DNA from: Modestobacter italicus
GTDB lineage: Bacteria; Actinomycetota; Actinomycetes; Mycobacteriales; Geodermatophilaceae
NCBI RefSeq assembly: GCF_019799965.1
Contig: NZ_JABGCJ010000007.1
Location: forward strand, 1-64,000
Reading direction: 5' to 3'
DNA: 64,000 bases
Part shown: in pieces, positions 49,321-57,520 of the stretch
Position numbering within the stretch: position 1 is the first letter of the stretch
How the letters are laid out: the number at the start of each line of letters is the position of its first letter
Translations under genes and position numbers: made by a program
Notes under the pieces: model-generated
Seen by the model: the letters and a program-made list of their open reading frames with translations, nothing else
Database searches by the model: none
Told to the model about the DNA's origin: nothing

Positions 49321-50238
49321 GTGGCACTCAAGGCGCTGCACCAGGGGCACGTCCCGGAGGAGCCCTCCCCCGCCGGCACGACGCTGACCACCCTCACGGT
49401 GGCCGACACGGTGGTCGCCACCTGCTGGGACGGCGCCGGGCTGCCCGGCGTCCTCGCCCCCCGACCGTTCCTGCACCCGGTGACCACGCTGGCCGGCACG
49501 CCGGTCACCGACGCCCAGCCCGAGGACCACCGCTGGCACCTGGGCGTCTCGGTGACCCTGCAGGACGTCGGCGGGGCGAACATCTGGGGTGGCCGGACCT
49601 ACCTGCGGGACCAGGGCTACACCTGGCGGCCCGACCACGGGCGCCAGGTGCACACCGGCTGGGCGGCCCGCACCCCGGACGGGTTCCGGGAGACCCTGGA
49701 CTGGCTGGGCCCCGACGGCCGCACGCTGCTCACCGAGGAGCGCACCGTGCGGGCGACCGCTGCCCCGCTCCCCGGCTCCTGGACCCTCGAGCTGTCCACC
49801 ACCCTGCACAACGCCACCGACGCGCCGCTGGAGCTGGGCAGCCCGGCGACCAACGGGCGCAGCGGCGCCGGTTACGGCGGGCTCTTCTGGCGGCTCCCGC
49901 CGGTGACCGACGCCCGGGTGTGGAGCCCGGACGCCGAGGGCGAGGGCGCCGTGCACGGCTCCCGCGCCTCCTGGGTCGCGTTCACCGCCACCGGGACGGC
50001 GCCGTTCACCGTCGCCCTGGCCGGCACCGACCCGACCACCCGGGAGGACCCGTGGTTCGTCCGGGTCGACGACTACCCCGGGCTGGGGTCGCAGCTGGCC
50101 GCCGAGCACCCGGTGCGACTGGCCCCCGGGGCAGCCACGACCCGCGGCTTCCGTGCACTGGTGGCCGACGGCGCACCGGGCACCGCGGCGATCGAGGGTG
50201 CGCTCGGGACGGCGACGGGCCAGGGTGGGCGGCGATGA
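49321..50238 (+). CDS. DUF6807 (PmoA-like) protein
   Basis: 305 residues. Features of this family: APRPFLHPVTTLAGTPVTDAQPEDHRWHLGV near 48 (HPV and DHxWH), GANIWGGRTYL near 83, NGRSGAGYGGLFWRLP near 178, and EDPWFVRVDDYPG near 240. Many conserved His, Trp and Asp residues suggest a carbohydrate-active fold. Families of this kind occur beside Gfo/Idh genes in sugar loci, but no activity is established that I know of. GTG 49321; stop overlaps lacI by four bases. Confidence 0.75.
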   Translation: MALKALHQGHVPEEPSPAGTTLTTLTVADTVVATCWDGAGLPGVLAPRPFLHPVTTLAGTPVTDAQPEDHRWHLGVSVTLQDVGGANIWGGRTYLRDQGYTWRPDHGRQVHTGWAARTPDGFRETLDWLGPDGRTLLTEERTVRATAAPLPGSWTLELSTTLHNATDAPLELGSPATNGRSGAGYGGLFWRLPPVTDARVWSPDAEGEGAVHGSRASWVAFTATGTAPFTVALAGTDPTTREDPWFVRVDDYPGLGSQLAAEHPVRLAPGAATTRGFRALVADGAPGTAAIEGALGTATGQGGRR

Positions 50239-51323
50239 CGACTGCTCGGGAGAGCTCGACCGGCCGCCGCACCGACCAGGACGGACCCACCGTCGTCCGG
50301 CGGTCCGGCCCCGTCCTGCTGTCCGAGGTCGCCGCGCACGCCGGTGTCTCGCTGGCCACCGCGTCCCGGGTGCTCAGCGGCAGCCGCTCGGTCGGCGAGC
50401 CGCACCGCGGCCGGGTGCTGGCCGCCGCCCAGGAGCTGCGCTACACGCCGAACGCGCAGGCCCAGGCCGTGGCCCGGGGGGCCAGCAACGTGGTCGGGCT
50501 GATCATCCACGACGTCCTGGACCCGTACTTCTCCAGCATCGCCGGTGGCGTGATGCGCGAGGTGGAGGAGCGTGAGCTGGTCGTCTTCCTGGCCAGCACG
50601 CACAGCGACGTCGACCGGGAGCTGGAGTTCGTCCAGACGATGCGCTCGCACCGGGTGCGTGCGCTCATCATCTGCGGCAGCCGCACCACCGACCGGGCGC
50701 ACAACGAGCGGCTGGTCCACGAGCTGGAGGGCTACGCCGCGGCCGGCGGCCAGGCGGCGGTGATCAGCCAGGACCGGCTGGGCACCCACGCCGTCGTCCC
50801 GCAGAACCGCGCCGGGGCACGGGAGCTGGGCCGCGAGCTGGTCCGGCTGGGGCACCGCCGTTTCGCGGTGCTGGCCGGCCCCCGCGGGCTGCTGGCCAGC
50901 CGCGACCGGCTGACCGGCTTCCGGGAGGGGCTGGCCGCCGAAGGGGTCGACACCGCCGACCTGCAGGTGCTGCACGGCGACTTCACCCGCGAGGGCGGGG
51001 AGCGGCTGGCCGCCCAGCTGGTGGCCGAGGGGTCGACGGCGACCTGCGTCTTCGCGGTCAACGACGTAATGGCACTGGGCGCGCTGGCTGCCTTCCGGGC
51101 CGCCGGCGTCCGGGTGCCCGAGGACGTCTCACTGGCCGGCTTCGACGACATCGCCCCGCTGCGTGACGTCGTCCCGTCGCTGACCTCGGTGCGCCTGCCG
51201 CTGGCGGAGATGGGCGCCCGCGCCGCCCAGCTGGCACTGGACACCGAGCCGCAGACCACCAGCCAGACCGTCCGGGTCGACGCCGAGGTGGTGCTGCGCG
51301 ACAGCACCCGCCGGCTGGCCTGA
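50235..51323 (+). CDS. LacI-family regulator of the carbohydrate locus
   Basis: 362 residues. HTH LLSEVAAHAGVSLATASRVLSGSRSVG near 30, hinge helix AQAQAVARGASNVVGL, then a sugar-binding-protein-like domain (GVMREVEERELVVFLAST, FAVNDVMALGALAAFRAAG, LAGFDDIAPLRDVVPSLTSV). The five GAAAGCGCTTTC-type palindromes around it are typical LacI sites, and it is the only LacI gene within the locus, so it is the prime candidate regulator. ATG overlaps the DUF6807 stop by four bases. Confidence 0.88.
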   Translation: MTTARESSTGRRTDQDGPTVVRRSGPVLLSEVAAHAGVSLATASRVLSGSRSVGEPHRGRVLAAAQELRYTPNAQAQAVARGASNVVGLIIHDVLDPYFSSIAGGVMREVEERELVVFLASTHSDVDRELEFVQTMRSHRVRALIICGSRTTDRAHNERLVHELEGYAAAGGQAAVISQDRLGTHAVVPQNRAGARELGRELVRLGHRRFAVLAGPRGLLASRDRLTGFREGLAAEGVDTADLQVLHGDFTREGGERLAAQLVAEGSTATCVFAVNDVMALGALAAFRAAGVRVPEDVSLAGFDDIAPLRDVVPSLTSVRLPLAEMGARAAQLALDTEPQTTSQTVRVDAEVVLRDSTRRLA

Positions 51324-51341
51324 CCACCACCGGAGGACGCC

Positions 51342-52430
51342 GTGCAGGACCTGGGACGACCCTCGGCCACCGACCGCGCCGTCAAGCGCGGGCGGGTGCT
51401 CGACCTGCTGCACCGGGCCGGCCGGGAGCGCCTGGTGCTGACCAGCGTCGGCTCACTGGCCTGGTACCTCGACGGCGCCCGCCCGGCGGTGCGGCTGTCC
51501 GCCGAGCGGGGGGTGGTCGCGGTCGTGGTGGATGCCGACGGCGACACCGTGGTCGTGCCGAACAACGAGGCCGAGCGGTTCGCCGCCGAGGAGCTGCCGG
51601 CCGACGTGCGGGTGCAGGTCACCGACTGGTGGGCGCCGCTGCTGGGCCCCGACCTGGCCGCCGGGAGCGCCGGGGTGCTGGTCGAGGACGACCCGGTGGC
51701 CGCCGAGGGGCTGCGCGCCGCCCGCGCGGGCCTGCTGCCGGCCGAGACGGAGCGCTACCGCCGGCTGGGCCGGGACGCGGCCGAGACGCTCACCGCGACG
51801 GCGTTGCAGCTGCACCCGGGGATGACCGAGCGGGAGGCGGCGGCCCGGCTGGGCGGTGAGCTGATCGCCCGCGGGGCCGACCCGGTCGTCGTCCTGGTCG
51901 CCGGGGAGCAGCGGCTGCCGTTCCGGCACGCGCTGCCGACCGGCGGGGTGCTGGGCCGGCGGGTGATGCTCGTCGTCTGCGCCCGCCGGCACGGTCTGAT
52001 CGCCAACGCGACGCGGTGGGTCGCCCTGGCGCCGCCGACCGCGGCCGAGGTCGACGCCGACGCGCGGATCCGCGCGGTGGAGACCGCGTTCCTGACCGCC
52101 TCCACTCCCGGGCGCACGCTCGGGGAGGTGTTCGCCGCCGGCGCCAGCGCCTACGCCGACGCCGGCTTCCCCGCCGACGAGTGGACCCGGCACCACCAGG
52201 GCGGCCCGACCGGTTACTGGGGGCGCGACCCGGTCGCCGGCCCGGACAGCGCGGTGCGGCTGGTGCCCGGGCAGGCCGTCGCCTGGAACCCCTCCGCCGC
52301 CGGGGTGAAGACCGAGGACACCGTGCTGCTGGGCGAGGACGGCCCGGAGGTGCTCACCACGGACGGCGTGTGGCCGGCGAGCCGCGACGAACTCGGGTTG
52401 CTGCGTCCCGACGTCCTGGTCCGCACGTGA
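51342..52430 (+). CDS. M24-family (creatinase/prolidase-fold) protein lacking most metal ligands
   Basis: 362 residues with N-terminal creatinase-like and C-terminal pita-bread domains (TLTATALQLHPGMTEREAAARLGGEL near 155). Aligned by eye with M24 peptidases, the first metal Asp is V and the second is N (VVCARRHGLIANATR), the first metal Glu is N (AWNPS), and only the final Glu (GVKTEDTVL) and a His (HHQGG) remain. A metallopeptidase is therefore unlikely; a creatinase-like hydrolase or a non-enzymatic role is possible. GTG 51342 with GGAGG upstream. Confidence 0.75.
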   Translation: MQDLGRPSATDRAVKRGRVLDLLHRAGRERLVLTSVGSLAWYLDGARPAVRLSAERGVVAVVVDADGDTVVVPNNEAERFAAEELPADVRVQVTDWWAPLLGPDLAAGSAGVLVEDDPVAAEGLRAARAGLLPAETERYRRLGRDAAETLTATALQLHPGMTEREAAARLGGELIARGADPVVVLVAGEQRLPFRHALPTGGVLGRRVMLVVCARRHGLIANATRWVALAPPTAAEVDADARIRAVETAFLTASTPGRTLGEVFAAGASAYADAGFPADEWTRHHQGGPTGYWGRDPVAGPDSAVRLVPGQAVAWNPSAAGVKTEDTVLLGEDGPEVLTTDGVWPASRDELGLLRPDVLVRT

Positions 52431-52431
52431 G

Positions 52432-52469
52432 CGACGCCCTCCCCGCCGGGTGCGGCGGGGAGGGCGTCG
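52432..52469. terminator. Hairpin between the M24-like gene and the pectate lyase
   Basis: Arms CGACGCCCTCCCCGCC (52432-52447) and its complement (52454-52469) around a 6-base loop, between two convergent stops. Confidence 0.8.
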
Positions 52470-52473
52470 TCCC

Positions 52474-53814
52474 TCAGCGGAGCCGACCGGAGCCGGCCTT
52501 GACCTTCACCAGCACGGGGACGGCGACGGTCGGGTCGATGCGCTCCACGTAGGTGGGCGTCCAGCTCACCGTGGTCGGGATGTCCGGGTCGTTGGCGGCG
52601 TTGTAAGCGTCGACCAGGCTGGTCGGGCGCGGCCAGGAACGGCTGCTGACCAGCGTCCCCGACTCGTCCAGGCCTGCGTCGGTCAGCACGGCCCCACGCC
52701 AGTCCTCGACGAAGGACGCCGGGTCGACGCCGGGGGCCAGCTGGACGAAGTTGTTGTCGGCGACGATCTCGGCCTCCACGCCGACGCCCCAGCTGTAGGC
52801 GTAGTGCGCCGGGTCGGAGACGACGTACCAGTTGTTGTAGACGTGCACGTCGCCGTAGCGCACCCGCGGCGCCCGCTGGCCGATGTCCTCCCACAGGTTG
52901 TGGTGGAAGGTGACCCGGAGCCGGCCGCGGTCGGCGACCCGGCTGTTGGAGGAGCCGATGAGGTTGGTCTTGTCGTGGTCGCGGAACTCGTTCCAGGAGG
53001 CGGTGACCAGGTCGGAGGAGTTGGTGATGTCCAGGAGCCCGTCGTGCACCTCGAACTTCTGGCCGTAGACGGTGGGCAGCGCCTCCGGCGGGTTCTGCCC
53101 GTCGTCGAAGGTGTTGTGGTCGACCCAGACGTGGGTGGACTCGGCGAGCCACAGGTTGTCGTAGGCGGCGTTCCAGGCACCGGCGTCGCCGTCGGTCGGG
53201 TCCCAGGCGGTGAAGCAGTCGTAGGTGTCGGACAGGTGCAGGTTGCGGATGATCACGTTGTCCGAGCCGCGGACGGTGAGCGCGGCGCCGACGATGCCGG
53301 CGTCCCGGCCGACCCCGACGATCGTCACGTTGGAGCCCACGTACTGCCGCACCTGGGCGTCCTGCACCGCGGCCGAGGCGGCCCGGGCGTCCTCCAGCGG
53401 CCCGCTGGGCTCGGTCTCGGTGCCCCACACCGCCGGGTCGTAGGCCGCGATGTAGTCGGCCATGTCGAAGCCCTCGACCTCGTAGGAGGCGCAGTCGACG
53501 GTGCCGTCGGGGGCCCGGCGCTGGGCGTCCAGGACGCCGTGGACGTGGACGATCCGCGGGGTGGTGTCCCCGCGTGCGGCGTCGCCGCCGAGGGCGGCGC
53601 GGAACTCCTCCCAGGTGTCGACGTGGAAGACGTGAGCCGGGTCGGCGGTGGCCCCGCCGGTGGTGCCCCCCTCGGCGGCGGCCCAGCCGTCCTGCGCGCC
53701 GAGCACCTCCCGGCCGAGGTCCTTGCCGTGGGCGGCGGCCGTACCGGCGGGGGCGAGGGTGACCATCAGGGCCCCGGCGGCGCCGAGGACGAGGGTGCGA
53801 CGCAGTACTCGCAT
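52474..53814 (-). CDS. Secreted pectate lyase (polysaccharide lyase family 1)
   Basis: Cleaves polygalacturonate by Ca2+-dependent beta-elimination outside the cell. 446 residues: Sec signal ending in GTAAAHG near 29, then parallel beta-helix sequence with NVTIVGVGRDAGIVG, VIIRNLHLSDTYDCF, the WVDHNTFDDG Ca2+ site near 226, the DGLLDITNSSDLVTASWNEF strand, and VTFHHNLWEDIGQRAPRVRYG near 305, where the PL1 catalytic arginine lies. It is the only recognisable secreted hydrolase of the window and shares the regulon operator. Confidence 0.93.
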   Translation of the reverse strand: MRVLRRTLVLGAAGALMVTLAPAGTAAAHGKDLGREVLGAQDGWAAAEGGTTGGATADPAHVFHVDTWEEFRAALGGDAARGDTTPRIVHVHGVLDAQRRAPDGTVDCASYEVEGFDMADYIAAYDPAVWGTETEPSGPLEDARAASAAVQDAQVRQYVGSNVTIVGVGRDAGIVGAALTVRGSDNVIIRNLHLSDTYDCFTAWDPTDGDAGAWNAAYDNLWLAESTHVWVDHNTFDDGQNPPEALPTVYGQKFEVHDGLLDITNSSDLVTASWNEFRDHDKTNLIGSSNSRVADRGRLRVTFHHNLWEDIGQRAPRVRYGDVHVYNNWYVVSDPAHYAYSWGVGVEAEIVADNNFVQLAPGVDPASFVEDWRGAVLTDAGLDESGTLVSSRSWPRPTSLVDAYNAANDPDIPTTVSWTPTYVERIDPTVAVPVLVKVKAGSGRLR

Positions 53815-53842
53815 GACACTCCGATGTGTTCAGCGGGCGATG

Positions 53843-53856
53843 GGAAAACGCTTTCC
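53843..53856. promoter_or_regulatory. LacI-type operator (site 5 of 5)
   Basis: GGAAAACGCTTTCC, one core mismatch (GAAAACGCTTTC). It lies just downstream of the predicted transcription start of the pectate lyase gene and would act as a roadblock. Confidence 0.7.
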
Positions 53857-53870
53857 CAGTGACGCGGATC

Positions 53871-53900
53871 ACGCTAGTTGCGGGTCGGAAACGGTGTCAA
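53871..53900 (-). promoter_or_regulatory. Pectate lyase promoter
   Basis: Minus strand -35 TTGACA (53900-53895), 18-base spacer, -10 TAGCGT (53876-53871). Confidence 0.65.
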
Positions 53901-53958
53901 CACGTCTGGGACGACTCGCCGGGGTTGGCCGGCCGGTGATCATGGGCAGGGGACCGAC

Positions 53959-54411
53959 ATGGCCCCGCGCGAGACCTCAGGACGCCGTCCACGCCGGTTG
54001 CGCGAGGTGGTCGCCACCCGCCGGGGGTACGTGCTGGCCTGGTGGGGGTTCACCGCGACGTTCGCGCTGCTGCGACTGATCACCTGGCTCATCCGCGAGG
54101 AGGTGTCCTTCCTCGGGGACGTCGCGGTCGGCGGCACCCACCTGCACCACTACCTGTGGGGCATCCTGCTGATCGCCGTCGTGGGCGGGGCCGCCCTGGG
54201 CGACCGCACCCCCCGGGTGCGCGCCGGGCTCGGCCTGTTCTTCGGCATCGGGCTGGCCCTGGTGGTCGACGAGGCGGCGCTGCTCATCCAGCTCGAGGAC
54301 GTCTACTGGGACACCTTCGGCTGGGTCAGCGTCGGGCTCGCCCTGCTGGTCATCGGCGTCGCCGGCAGCGTGCTGGCGATGACCGGGGCACCCCGGGAGC
54401 CGGACCGCTGA
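53959..54411 (+). CDS. Small membrane protein of unknown function
   Basis: 150 residues with about four TM helices. Recognisable motifs are GGTHLHHYLWGILLI near 62 and DEAALLIQLEDVYW near 105, charged and histidine-bearing groups at helix ends, so metal or lipid binding could be possible. ATG 53959 was preferred over 53878, whose extra residues overlap the pectate lyase promoter. It ends directly against the stop of the ABC exporter gene. No family recognised. Confidence 0.6.
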   Translation: MAPRETSGRRPRRLREVVATRRGYVLAWWGFTATFALLRLITWLIREEVSFLGDVAVGGTHLHHYLWGILLIAVVGGAALGDRTPRVRAGLGLFFGIGLALVVDEAALLIQLEDVYWDTFGWVSVGLALLVIGVAGSVLAMTGAPREPDR

Positions 54412-56253
54412 TCAGGCGGTGAGCAGAGCCTCACGCTCGGCGGCCCCGGCCAGCTCGGCGTAGCGGCCACCGCGGGCCAGCAGCTCCTCGTGCGTGCCCT
54501 GCTCGACCACCCGGCCATCAGCCAGGACGGCGATCAGGTCGGCGTCCCGCACGGTGGAGAGCCGGTGCGCGATGGTGATCGTCGTCCGGCCCCGGCTGGC
54601 CTCCTCCAGCGCCGCCTGGACGGCGCGCTCGGTGGTGTTGTCCAGCGCGCTGGTCGCCTCGTCGAGCACCAGCACCCGCGGGTCGCGCAGCAGCGTGCGG
54701 GCGATCGCCAGCCGCTGCTTCTCCCCGCCGGAGAACCGGTGCCCACGCGCGCCGACGACGGTGTCGTATCCGGCCGGCAGCGCGGCGATCACGTCGTGCA
54801 CCTGGGCCCGGCGGGCGGCCTCGACCAGCTCGGCGTCGGTGGCCTCGGGCTTGGCGTGCCGCAGGTTCTCGGCGATCGTGCCGTGCAGCAGGTAGGTCTC
54901 CTGGGCGACGACGCCGACGGTGCGGGCAAGGTCGGCCAGCGTCACGTCCCGGACGTCGACGCCGTCGATCGTCACCCGCCCGGACGTCGGGTCGTTGAGG
55001 CGGGCGACCAGGGAGGCGAGCGTGCTCTTCCCCGAGCCGGTCTCCCCGACCAGGGCCAGCGTCGCACCGGCGGGCACCGTCAGGTCGACGTCGGTCAGCG
55101 CGTCGCGGTGGCCGTCCGGGTAGCGGAAGCCCACGTGGTCGAACCGCACCTCACCGCGGACCTCGCGCAGCGGCACCGGCTGCGCCGGGTCGTCGATGTC
55201 CACCGGCAGGTCGAGGTACTCGAACACCCGGCTGAACAGCGCCATCGAGGCGGTCAGCGAGACGCCGATGTCCAGCAGCCCCATCAGCGGGCGGAACAGC
55301 GCGCCCTGCAGCGTGGTGAAGGCGACCAGCGTGCCGATGGTCATCCCGCCGGACGTCGCGGGCAGGCCGGCGGCCAGGTAGATCAGCGCCGGGATGCCGG
55401 CGAACACGATGCTCATCGTGGCCATCCGCCAGCGGCCGGCCAGCTGCGAGCGCACCTCCAGCCCGACCAGGTCGTCGGAGGTGGCGGCGAACCGCTGCGA
55501 CTGTGCGGGGCCGGCGCCGAGGGTCTTGCCGAGCAGCACGCCGCTGACGCTGAGCCCCTCCTCGACCTGGGAGTGCAGGTCGGCCAGGTGCCGCTGCCGC
55601 TGGGCGGTGATCTGCCGCCGCATCCGGGCGACGCGGCGGGTCAGCCAGACCGCCGGCGGCAGCACGACGAGGGACAGCAGCGACAGCCGCCAGCTCAGGG
55701 CGGCCATGGCGATCACCGTGCCGACCACGGTGGTGGCGTTCGAGGCGAAGGAGGTGGCGGTCGAGGTGACCACCGACTGCATGCCGCCGATGTCGTTGGT
55801 CAGCCGCGACTGCACCTCCCCGCCCTTGGTGCGGGTGAAGAAGCCCAGCGACTGGCGCTGCAGGTGGGTGAAGACCGACGTCCGCAGGCCGTGCATGACG
55901 TGCTGGCCGACGGTGGTGGACAGCCAGGTCTGCAGGACGCCGAGGACGGCGGTCACCGCGGTGACCGCGACCATCCCGGCGACCGCCCAGGCCAGCAACT
56001 GCACGTCCTGCTCGGGGAGGGCCTCGTCGATGACCAGCCGGACGAGGAACGGCGTGGCGAGCGCGATGGCCGAGCTGGCCACGATGAGCGCGACCACCAG
56101 GGCGAGCTGCCCGCGGTACGGGCGGAACAGCCCGGCGACCCTGCTCCAGCGCACGGGCGAGCGGTCGAGCTGGGCGCGGTCGGCCGGGTCGGGCCGCCCG
56201 CCGGGGCGCCCGCCTCCCCGGCCGGGGTTCATGGTGTCGTCGATGGCGACCAC
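54412..56253 (-). CDS. ABC exporter (fused permease-ATPase half transporter)
   Basis: 613 residues. Six TM helices (about 45-330), then an ATPase with Walker A GETGSGKST near 415, Q-loop VGVVAQETYLLHG, signature FSGGEKQRLAIAR near 510, and Walker B VLVLDEATSALD. It forms a homodimer or pairs elsewhere, and resembles multidrug/lipid exporters of the MsbA/LmrA type. GTG 56253 or ATG 56232 could start it. The divergent MarR gene 67 bp away is its likely regulator. Confidence 0.92.
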   Translation of the reverse strand: MVAIDDTMNPGRGGGRPGGRPDPADRAQLDRSPVRWSRVAGLFRPYRGQLALVVALIVASSAIALATPFLVRLVIDEALPEQDVQLLAWAVAGMVAVTAVTAVLGVLQTWLSTTVGQHVMHGLRTSVFTHLQRQSLGFFTRTKGGEVQSRLTNDIGGMQSVVTSTATSFASNATTVVGTVIAMAALSWRLSLLSLVVLPPAVWLTRRVARMRRQITAQRQRHLADLHSQVEEGLSVSGVLLGKTLGAGPAQSQRFAATSDDLVGLEVRSQLAGRWRMATMSIVFAGIPALIYLAAGLPATSGGMTIGTLVAFTTLQGALFRPLMGLLDIGVSLTASMALFSRVFEYLDLPVDIDDPAQPVPLREVRGEVRFDHVGFRYPDGHRDALTDVDLTVPAGATLALVGETGSGKSTLASLVARLNDPTSGRVTIDGVDVRDVTLADLARTVGVVAQETYLLHGTIAENLRHAKPEATDAELVEAARRAQVHDVIAALPAGYDTVVGARGHRFSGGEKQRLAIARTLLRDPRVLVLDEATSALDNTTERAVQAALEEASRGRTTITIAHRLSTVRDADLIAVLADGRVVEQGTHEELLARGGRYAELAGAAEREALLTA

Positions 56254-56268
56254 CCCTCTCTACGTTGC

Positions 56269-56294
56269 TGAGGTTACCTCACGGTGTGGTAACC
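56269..56294. promoter_or_regulatory. MarR operators between the exporter and marR
   Basis: TGAGGTTACCTCA (56269-56281) is a perfect palindrome with 6-bp arms. A second, shorter palindrome GTGGTAACC (56286-56294) shares the GGT(T/A)ACC core. Centres are 16 bp apart. Confidence 0.6.
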
Positions 56295-56307
56295 GCAGCT
56301 CTGCCGG

Positions 56308-56313
56308 TAGTGT
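56308..56313 (+). promoter_or_regulatory. -10 element of marR (leaderless)
   Basis: TAGTGT, followed by TCCCGGC and the ATG at 56321. The same TAGTGTTCCCG string precedes the TetR gene at 24433. Confidence 0.45.
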
Positions 56314-56320
56314 TCCCGGC

Positions 56321-56737
56321 ATGCGTGACGGCGGCACGGCGACCCTGGGCGACCTGCTCATGCGGGTCGCGCGCACGCTGCGCCGCCGGTTCACCGCCAC
56401 CCTCGCCCCCTGGGACCTCTCCCCGCACCAGGCCCGGGCCCTGCGCGTCGTCTGCGCCCGGGACGGCGTCCGGCTCTCCGAGCTGGCCGAGGCGCTCCGC
56501 ATCGCCCCACGCTCGGCGACGGAGGTCGCCGACGGCCTGGCCGAGCGCGGCCTGGTCGAGCGCACCGCCGACCCGCGGGACCGGCGGGCGGTGGTGCTGG
56601 TGGCCACCGACGCCGGCCGCACGGTGCAGCGCGAGGTCGAGGAGGCCCGGGCAGCGGACTCCACCGAGCTGTTCGCCCGGCTGTCGGCCGAGGACCGGGC
56701 GACGCTGGAACGGATCCTGCGTCAGCTCACCGACTGA
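56321..56737 (+). CDS. MarR-family regulator
   Basis: 138 residues, winged helix: LSPHQARALRVVCARDGVRLSELAEALRIAPRSATEVADGLAERGLVERTADPRDRRAVVLVATDAG is the classical MarR core (helix-turn-helix at about 48-75, wing with DPRDRR at 85-92). It probably represses the divergent ABC exporter and itself. The stop overlaps the end of the convergent RibD-like gene by 11 bases. Confidence 0.9.
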   Translation: MRDGGTATLGDLLMRVARTLRRRFTATLAPWDLSPHQARALRVVCARDGVRLSELAEALRIAPRSATEVADGLAERGLVERTADPRDRRAVVLVATDAGRTVQREVEEARAADSTELFARLSAEDRATLERILRQLTD

Positions 56738-57362
56738 GTTCCGCCTGATCGAGCTGGAACGAGCCGGTCAGCACCTCCCCCACCCGCTGGTAGCTCGCCA
56801 GCAGTGCGCCGGTGCCCGACGCCGTCGACGTGACCAGCCGCCAGGTGCGCGGCACCGTGCCGTCGGCGAACAACCTCCGGCCGGTGCCGAGCAGCACCGG
56901 GAAGACCACCAGCCGGAGCTCGTCGACCAGGTCCCCGGCCAGCAGGGTCTGCACCAGCCCGATGCTGCCGTGCACCTGCAGCTCCCCGCCGTCGGCCGCC
57001 TTCAGGGCCCGGACGGCGTCGGCGACGTCGCCCTCGAGCAGCCGGGCACCCTGCCAGTCGACCGAGGTGAGCGTCCGGGAGGCCACGTGCTTGGGCAGGC
57101 TGTTGAGCGACCACGAGATCCGGTCCTCCTCCGTCGGCACCTCCGGCCAGTGCGCGGCGAAGACCTCGTAGGTGCGGCGGCCGAGCAGGAAGTCGCCGGC
57201 GCCGGCGAACCAGGCGTCCATCTGCGCCCCGATCACCTCGTCGAAGTGCGGCACCAGCCAGCCACCGAAGGGGAACCCGCCGGACGGGTCCTCCGTCGGC
57301 CCGCCTGGCGCCTGGGCGACGCCATCGAGGGTCAGGAACGAGGTGACGACGAGCGGGCGCAT
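56727..57362 (-). CDS. Dihydrofolate-reductase-like / RibD C-terminal domain protein
   Basis: 211 residues. VVTSFLTLDGVAQAPGG at the N-terminus, FLLGRRTYEVFAAHWP near 58, ELQVHGSIGLVQTLL near 128, and ELRLVVFPVLLGTGRRLF near 148 are the NADPH-binding and core segments of the RibD_C family. These small reductases are common in actinobacteria and not part of riboflavin synthesis. Substrate unknown. Confidence 0.88.
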   Translation of the reverse strand: MRPLVVTSFLTLDGVAQAPGGPTEDPSGGFPFGGWLVPHFDEVIGAQMDAWFAGAGDFLLGRRTYEVFAAHWPEVPTEEDRISWSLNSLPKHVASRTLTSVDWQGARLLEGDVADAVRALKAADGGELQVHGSIGLVQTLLAGDLVDELRLVVFPVLLGTGRRLFADGTVPRTWRLVTSTASGTGALLASYQRVGEVLTGSFQLDQAELSR

Positions 57363-57520
57363 GGCGGACCTCCGTGGACCGGCCGCCCCGATGGCGGCCC
57401 GTGCACTGCAGACCCGGCCACCGGGCCGAAGTCATCGCCCCCCACCCGCCTGAGGCGGTCAGCCCAGCCGGGGCAGGTCGGGGAGGGCGAGCGCCGGCCC
57501 GGTCCGGACGGCCCAGCAGC
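57363..57520. other. Intergenic region, nothing recognised
   Basis: 158 bases with short GC-rich inverted repeats only; no open frame with a start, no clear promoter. Confidence 0.4.
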
